From positions 1-64,000 of the forward strand of contig JAQWRY010000072.1 of NCBI GenBank assembly GCA_029243485.1: DNA of 64,000 nt, in the 5' to 3' direction. Source of the DNA: Candidatus Binatia bacterium (GTDB lineage: Bacteria > Desulfobacterota > Binatia > UBA12015). The notes under the pieces are model-generated. The model ran no database searches and was not told the DNA's origin. It saw nothing but the letters and a program-made list of their open reading frames with translations. Shown here piece by piece: positions 58,949-64,000 of the stretch. The position numbers and the translations under genes were made by a program. Position 1 is the first letter of the stretch. Every line of letters starts with the position of its first letter.

Positions 58949-60328
58949 ATGATCAGATTCAGAACGAAAGTGGGTTTAGTGCTCGTGGTGTCGACGACGC
59001 TCGGGTGCAGCGCGTCCGCGGACCGATACGCTTCCGTGCGAACGGAGGCCTTCGCGGGATTCGAAGAGTCGACCGGGGACGGCGATCGACGGGCGGTCTC
59101 ACCGCGGGGGCGCGCCGTCTTCGGCGAGGCGACCGAGCTTTCGCTCGAAGCGGTCTTGCGGCTTGCCGAGGTGCGAAACCCGACGTTGGCGGCAGCGCGT
59201 GCGTCGTGGCAGGCCGCCGTCGAACGGTATCCACAGGTGACCGCGTTCGCCGATCCGACATTCGGGTATGCGTTCGCGCCAGGTTCGATCGACTCCGACG
59301 AGAGCATCTACGGTCAGAAGATCGAGGTGGCCCAGCGCTTCCCGTGGCCGGGCAAGCTCGGCTTGCGCGGTGACTCTGTTCTCGGCGACGCGGACGCGGC
59401 CGGCGAGGGCTTCGAGGACGCTCGCCAGCATCTGCGGCATGCGACCACCGAGGCGTTTTACGCCTACTGGCTCACGCACCGGGCGATCGAGATCAATCGC
59501 ACTAATCAGGGCCTCCTAGCCGAGTTCCAGCGGATCGCCGAAAGGCGCTACGGCGCGGGCCTGGCGTCCAAGAGCGACGCATTGCAGGCCGAGGTCGAGC
59601 ACCAGCACCTCGTCCATCGGGGAATCGCGCTCGAGCGCGATCGGAAGGTCGCGCAAGCGCGCCTGAACACGCTCCTGAACCTCCCGCCGAAGTACGCCCT
59701 GCCGTCTCCCCCGGTTCGTGTCGCACGACCGAAGGCCGTTGCCCCGCCCAGGGAACTGGAGGTCGCCGCCCTGGAGAGTCGGCCGGAGCTTCAGTCCCTC
59801 GAACACACGGTGACGGCGCGCGCGGCCGACGTGGAGTTCGCTCATCGGGAGTACTTCCCCGATTTCGCGGTCCACGCCGGTTACAACAGCCTCTGGGAAG
59901 TCGTCGACAAGCGCACGATTGTCGGGATCGCGATCGACGTGCCGCTTCAGTTGGGACGCCGCGAGGCCGCGGTCAACGAAGCCGAGGCCATTCGGCGGAG
60001 AGCGCAGGCAAAGCTCGATGAAGCTCGCGCCGACACACTCCTCGAGGTGAGTGAGGCGTATGATCAACTCGTCGAGACCGAACACGTTGTGCATCTCTAC
60101 TCGTCGTCGATTCTGCCAGTCGCGCGCGAGAGCCTGGACACGGCGCGCGTCGGGTACGAGGCGGGATCGAACGACTTCCTCACGCTCGTTCAGAGCGAGA
60201 AGTCGCTCTATCTGGCGGAGCTGACCTATCAAGAGGCACTCGCCGCGTATCACCAGGGGAGGGCGCGGTTGGAGTTCGCGATCGGGAGGCCTCTTGTCTC
60301 TCTTGATGCCGTGGGGGTGCAGCCGTGA
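58949..60328 (+). CDS. cusC: Outer-membrane efflux protein (TolC/CusC-type), lipoprotein
   Basis: The 459-aa protein has a lipoprotein signal (VGLVLVVSTTLGCSA), and the internal repeat typical of TolC-type factors: LSLEAVLRLAEVRNPTLAAA and, in the second half, long amphipathic helices (EAIRRRAQAKLDEARADTLL). It forms the outer-membrane channel of the tripartite pump. Its stop overlaps the GTG of the adaptor gene, and the adaptor overlaps the pump gene, so three genes are coupled. Confidence 0.9.
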   Translation: MIRFRTKVGLVLVVSTTLGCSASADRYASVRTEAFAGFEESTGDGDRRAVSPRGRAVFGEATELSLEAVLRLAEVRNPTLAAARASWQAAVERYPQVTAFADPTFGYAFAPGSIDSDESIYGQKIEVAQRFPWPGKLGLRGDSVLGDADAAGEGFEDARQHLRHATTEAFYAYWLTHRAIEINRTNQGLLAEFQRIAERRYGAGLASKSDALQAEVEHQHLVHRGIALERDRKVAQARLNTLLNLPPKYALPSPPVRVARPKAVAPPRELEVAALESRPELQSLEHTVTARAADVEFAHREYFPDFAVHAGYNSLWEVVDKRTIVGIAIDVPLQLGRREAAVNEAEAIRRRAQAKLDEARADTLLEVSEAYDQLVETEHVVHLYSSSILPVARESLDTARVGYEAGSNDFLTLVQSEKSLYLAELTYQEALAAYHQGRARLEFAIGRPLVSLDAVGVQP

Positions 60329-61749
60329 AGAAGCTCGACGCATTTGGCTTTGTGCTCGCTCTCGTGTCGTCATTCGCGACGCTCTCCTGCTCCGGTCCCG
60401 ACCGGGACGATGGTGCTGGGCTCGTCGCCAGGGCCGGACCATACCGGGTCGAAGCCCAGTTCGATCCGAATCCGCCGCAGAAGGGATCCAACGTCGTGCA
60501 GCTTCGCGTGACGGATGCGGGGGGCTCCCCGATGCCGGACGTGTCTGTGCGGGGCTTGGCGGTGATGCCCGCGATGGGCGCGATGCCGCAGATGCGAGCC
60601 GGGGGAGACGCCCGTCCGCTCGGCGAGGGACGCTTCCAACTCGACGTGGATCTCTCGATGAGCGGATCCTGGCCTCTCACCGTGTCGGTCTCCGACGCTG
60701 CGGGTGAGGGCGGCAAGGCCAGCTTCAACTACAAGACGGGCGTGCCGGTGCGGGTGGCGGGTGCCAGTCGAGCCATGGCGTCTTCTGAAGACGCCGGCGT
60801 GATCGAGATCAGTGCGCGCCAGCGTCAGCTCATCGGGGTGAAAACGGCCGTCGTTGAGCAGGGGCCCGCGGAGCTGTCGATTCGTGCCCTCGGTCGCGTC
60901 GCGTTCGACGAGACTGGTCTGACCGACGTCACACTCAAGTTCCAAGGTTGGATCGGCAAGGCGCTCGTGAACACGACCGGGGCACCGGTTTCGAAGGACG
61001 AGGAGCTCTTCACGGTGTACGCGCCCGAGCTGTTGTCCGCGCAGGAGGAGTTCCTCGAGAGCGCGCGTCGCGGGTCGGCTCTCCTGGCGAGCGCGCGTCG
61101 TCGGCTGCTCCTGTGGAACCTCTCGGCCAAACAGATCGATGCTCTCGCGGAGCGCGGCAAGCCGCTCGTCTACGTGCCGATCCACTCGCCGGCGGGCGGC
61201 GTGGTCATCGAGAAGAACGTCGTCGACGGGAGCGCGGTGGCGCCGGGGCAGCTGCTCTACCGTATCGCGGACCTGTCGAAGGTATGGATCGAGGCGGACG
61301 TCTACGAGTCGGACCTTCCCCTCGTGAAGGTCGGTGCGCCGGCGAAGATCACGCTTTCGTACTTGCCCGGCGAGACGTTCGAAGGCGTCGTCGACTACGT
61401 TTACCCGTATCTCGATTCTCCGACGCGGACCGGGCGGGTCCGGGTGGTCGTTCCGAACGACGACGGGGAGTTCAAGCCGGACATGTACGCGGATGTCGGG
61501 CTCTCGGTGTCGCTCGGCGACCGGCTCGTCGTCCCCGAAGGAGCGGTGTTGCGCTCGGGCAAGAAGGATCTCGTATTTGTCGATCTCGGCGATGGCAGGC
61601 TCGGGCCGCGGCGTGTGAAGCTCGGCCGCCACACGACGGAAGGCTACGTCGTCCTGGAAGGCCTCGTGGCCGGCGAGACGGTCGTCACGTCGGGCAACTT
61701 CCTGATCGCGGCGGAGAGCAAGCTCAAGGCGGGTCTCGACCAATGGTAG
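60325..61749 (+). CDS. cusB: RND periplasmic adaptor (CusB-type) with N-terminal YtkA/FixH-like domain
   Basis: The 474-aa lipoprotein (SSFATLSCSG) has an N-terminal beta-sandwich (YRVEAQFDPNPPQKGSNV, MPQMRAGGDARPLGEGRF) of the FixH/YtkA type, then the adaptor proper: RQRQLIGVKTAVVEQG, VYAPELLSAQEEFLES (alpha-hairpin), VVIEKNVVDGSAVAPGQLLY (lipoyl-like) and LSVSLGDRLVVPEGAVL. The N-terminal Met-rich loop (AVMPAMGAMPQM) could bind Cu(I)/Ag(I). GTG 60325 overlaps the cusC-like stop. It links pump and channel across the periplasm. Confidence 0.9.
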   Translation: MKKLDAFGFVLALVSSFATLSCSGPDRDDGAGLVARAGPYRVEAQFDPNPPQKGSNVVQLRVTDAGGSPMPDVSVRGLAVMPAMGAMPQMRAGGDARPLGEGRFQLDVDLSMSGSWPLTVSVSDAAGEGGKASFNYKTGVPVRVAGASRAMASSEDAGVIEISARQRQLIGVKTAVVEQGPAELSIRALGRVAFDETGLTDVTLKFQGWIGKALVNTTGAPVSKDEELFTVYAPELLSAQEEFLESARRGSALLASARRRLLLWNLSAKQIDALAERGKPLVYVPIHSPAGGVVIEKNVVDGSAVAPGQLLYRIADLSKVWIEADVYESDLPLVKVGAPAKITLSYLPGETFEGVVDYVYPYLDSPTRTGRVRVVVPNDDGEFKPDMYADVGLSVSLGDRLVVPEGAVLRSGKKDLVFVDLGDGRLGPRRVKLGRHTTEGYVVLEGLVAGETVVTSGNFLIAAESKLKAGLDQW

Positions 61750-64000
61750 AGCCCACACAAGAGAAGCCGGGCCTCGTCGCGCGGCTCATCGCGACCTGCG
61801 CGGGGAATCCCCTGGTGACTCTTGCCGCCGTCGCGGTATTCGCCGTGTGGGGGTTCGTCTCCCTCCGGGGCATACCGCTGGATGCGATTCCGGATCTTTC
61901 GGACACGCAGGTCATCGTCTTCACCGAGTGGCCCGGCCAGAGTCCGGATCTCGTCGAAGACCAGGTGACGTATCCAATCTCGACGACGTTGCTCTCGGCG
62001 CCGCAGGTGAAGTTCGTACGCGGTCAGTCGTTCCTCGGGCTCTCTTTCGTCTACGTGATCTTCGAGGACGGGACCGACATGTACTGGGCGCGGTCCCGCG
62101 TCCTCGAGTACCTGAACACGGCGCAGGCGAAGCTCCCCGAGGGGATCACGCCGACGCTGGGACCCGATGCGACCGGTGTGGGTTGGGTCCTGGAGTACGC
62201 GCTCGTCGATCGAAGCGGGCAGCAGAGTCTCGCCGATCTGCGCTCCTTCCAGGATTGGTATCTGCGGTACTGGCTCGAGGGAGTGAAGGGGGTCGCGGAG
62301 GTAGCGTCGGTCGGCGGCTTCGTGAAGCAGTACCAGGTGAACGTCGATCCCAACCGACTGCGTGCGTACGACATCCCGCTCTCCGACGTGATCCGGACGA
62401 TCCGGCGCTCGAACGACGACGTTGGCGGGCGCGTACTCGAGGTTGCCGGGCATGAGCACTTCATCCGCGGTCGCGGCTACATCAAGTCGATCGAGGACCT
62501 GAAGACGATCCCGCTTCGGGTCGCCGAGGGCGGGACGCCGGTTCTTCTCCGGGACGTCGCGACCATCGAGATCGGCCCCGACCAACGACGCGGACTCGCG
62601 GAGCTGAATGGCGAGGGAGAGGTCGTCGGTGGGATTGTCGTCATGCGGTACGGCGAGAATGCGCTCCGCGTGATCGAGGACGTAAAGCAGCGGCTCACCG
62701 ACGTGGAGGGTTCGCTGCCCGACGGCGTCGAAGTCCAGATCACGTACGACCGGTCGGACCTCATCCTGCGCGCCGTGGACACGCTCCGCAGCACGCTCAC
62801 TGAAGAGATGATCGTCGTCAGTATCGTGATCGCGCTCTTCTTGATGCACATGCGATCGGCGGTGGTGGCGATCGTCACACTGCCCTTGGCCGTCTTGCTG
62901 TCCTTCATTCCGATGGCGGCGCAGGGGCTCACCGCGAACATCATGTCGCTCGCCGGGATTGCCGTCGCGATCGGAGCGATGGTGGATGCGGCCATCATCA
63001 TCATCGAGAACGTGCACAAGAAGTTGCAGGTCTGGGAGGAGGAGGGCCGTCCCGGCGATCGTCAGGCGGTTCTCATCCACGCGATGCAGGAAGTCGGACC
63101 GAGCATCTTCTTCTCGTTGCTCGTGATCACGGTTTCCTTCCTTCCGGTGTTCACTCTGCAGGCAACCGAGGGCCGGCTGTTTCGTCCGCTGGCGTTCACG
63201 AAGACCTATTCGATGGGCTTCGGCGCGCTCCTGGCCGTCACGTTACTGCCGGCGCTGGTCGTCCTTCTAATTCGCGGCCGCGTGCGGCGTGAGGACGCGA
63301 ACCCCCTCAACCGCTGGCTCGTTGCGGCGTACACGCCGGTCGTTCGCTGGATCGTGCGCCGGCCGTGGGTGAGCGTGAGCGCGGCCGTTCTCGTGATGGG
63401 GGCGACGGTCCCCGCGTTCCTGGCGCTCGGGACTGAGTTCATGCCGCCGCTGAACGAGGGCTCGATCCTGTACATGCCGACCGCGCCGCCCGGAATGTCG
63501 ATCACCGATGCGAGTTCCACGCTGCGCTCCATGGGGCGGGAGTTGAAGAAGTTCCCGGAAGTCGAAACGGTCTTCGGCAAGATCGGGCGCGCGCGGTCCG
63601 CGACCGACCCGGCACCCCTGTCGATGGTCGAGACCGTGATCACGCTCAAGCCCGAATCGGAATGGCGGCCGGGGGTCGATTGGGACGATCTGATCGCGGA
63701 GATGGACGAAGCGCTGCACTACCCGGGCATGCCGAACATCTGGTGGATGCCCGTCCAGACCCGAACCGAGATGATGGCAACGGGGATTCGCAGTGCTCTC
63801 GGGGTGAAGGTGTTCGGGCCCGATCTCGCAGAGATCGAGAACGTCGCCGTGCAGATCGAGAAGGCTCTCCTTGACGATGCGCGCACGCAGCCGCACACGC
63901 GCAGCGCGTTCGCCGAGCGGATCACGGGGGGCTACTTCATCGACTTCGAGGTGAACCGCGTCGAGGCGGCGCGGCATGGCCTCACGGTGGCCGACGTGGA
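61743..64000 (+). CDS. cusA: Heavy-metal RND efflux pump, CusA-type (partial, continues past window)
   Basis: From ATG 61743, overlapping the adaptor stop, about 752 codons are present of the family's roughly 1030. It shows the first helix region, GIPLDAIPDLSDTQVIV, DATGVGWVLEYALV, the proton-relay helix IAVAIGAMVDAAIIIIENV (Asp, Glu) and ATEGRLFRPLAFTKT. The segment TEMMATGIRSALGVKVFG has the Met pair at the CusA metal-binding site, favouring Cu(I)/Ag(I) over CzcA-type divalent metals. It sits in the inner membrane and drives export with protons. The end lies outside the window, so the C-terminal helices are unseen. Confidence 0.92.
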   Translation, partial: MVEPTQEKPGLVARLIATCAGNPLVTLAAVAVFAVWGFVSLRGIPLDAIPDLSDTQVIVFTEWPGQSPDLVEDQVTYPISTTLLSAPQVKFVRGQSFLGLSFVYVIFEDGTDMYWARSRVLEYLNTAQAKLPEGITPTLGPDATGVGWVLEYALVDRSGQQSLADLRSFQDWYLRYWLEGVKGVAEVASVGGFVKQYQVNVDPNRLRAYDIPLSDVIRTIRRSNDDVGGRVLEVAGHEHFIRGRGYIKSIEDLKTIPLRVAEGGTPVLLRDVATIEIGPDQRRGLAELNGEGEVVGGIVVMRYGENALRVIEDVKQRLTDVEGSLPDGVEVQITYDRSDLILRAVDTLRSTLTEEMIVVSIVIALFLMHMRSAVVAIVTLPLAVLLSFIPMAAQGLTANIMSLAGIAVAIGAMVDAAIIIIENVHKKLQVWEEEGRPGDRQAVLIHAMQEVGPSIFFSLLVITVSFLPVFTLQATEGRLFRPLAFTKTYSMGFGALLAVTLLPALVVLLIRGRVRREDANPLNRWLVAAYTPVVRWIVRRPWVSVSAAVLVMGATVPAFLALGTEFMPPLNEGSILYMPTAPPGMSITDASSTLRSMGRELKKFPEVETVFGKIGRARSATDPAPLSMVETVITLKPESEWRPGVDWDDLIAEMDEALHYPGMPNIWWMPVQTRTEMMATGIRSALGVKVFGPDLAEIENVAVQIEKALLDDARTQPHTRSAFAERITGGYFIDFEVNRVEAARHGLTVADV

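Noticed and set aside
1-64000. rRNA, tRNA, CRISPR arrays, prophage or an intact insertion sequence
   Set aside because: No tRNA-like cloverleaf, repeat-spacer array, integrase or transposase was recognised by eye. A covariance-model scan would be decisive for small RNAs.

Overview
This is a GC-rich bacterial chromosome segment. A Gram-negative envelope is indicated by a complete tripartite RND efflux set at the right end (lipoprotein outer-membrane factor, lipoprotein adaptor, inner-membrane pump), a TonB-C-like secreted protein and several lipobox signal peptides. The gene content is that of a metabolically versatile uncultured soil, sediment or sponge-type lineage: many LLM flavoproteins, SDRs, family III CoA transferases, P450s, amidohydrolase-2 proteins, carotenoid oxygenases, a wax-ester synthase/DGAT and a thiolase-DUF35-MaoC set. 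Mycobacteria share much of this repertoire but lack the TolC-type efflux set, so I lean towards a Binatota, Myxococcota or other former-deltaproteobacterial genome. That placement is inference only. No rRNA, tRNA, CRISPR array or intact transposase was recognised.

Layout. 1-8.4 kb: a divergent DUF3604 fragment, a three-gene coupled operon (amidohydrolase, APH-like kinase, alpha/beta hydrolase), a CoA transferase, an assimilatory APS reductase, and an unusual fusion of an ArsR-type DNA-binding domain to glutamine-dependent NAD+ synthetase with a palindrome over its start codon. 8.4-16.8 kb: a decayed PH-like gene, a carotenoid oxygenase coupled to a TetR regulator with a clear operator, an LLM flavoprotein, an internally deleted alcohol dehydrogenase, an SDR, a sulfotransferase-like gene, a sulfatase-like gene and a methyltransferase. 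16.8-27.6 kb: DUF1214, a double-length CoA transferase, a second carotenoid oxygenase, a beta-lactamase-fold lipoprotein, an LLM protein, an amidohydrolase, WS/DGAT and an SDR. 27.6-34.2 kb: a glycosyltransferase island with a broken MFS transporter, then a TonB-like protein ending inside a perfect 43-bp inverted repeat. 34.2-44 kb: P450, SDR, a decayed GST, a PLP decarboxylase, an NTF2-like protein, an acetoin-dehydrogenase-type E2-E1beta-E1alpha operon, and LLM. 44-48.8 kb: one co-oriented cluster (NTF2-like, acyl-CoA synthetase, two hot-dog hydratase subunits, non-condensing thiolase, DUF35), which reads as an acyl-CoA side-chain shortening module of the ChsH/Ltp2 type. 49-58.4 kb: a secreted nuclease/phosphatase, a dehydrogenase remnant with an SDR, a PLP decarboxylase, an FGGY kinase, a sulfatase and a P450. 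58.4-64 kb: a CusCBA-type metal efflux operon preceded by a small Cys-containing exported protein; the pump gene runs off the window.

Across the window, CoA activation, CoA transfer, hydration, retro-aldol cleavage, SDR and LLM/P450 redox genes fit degradation of terpenoid, steroid or aromatic compounds, but no substrate can be assigned from sequence alone. At least seven genes are visibly broken. Either accessory metabolism is decaying here or some lesions are assembly errors; the sequence alone cannot decide.
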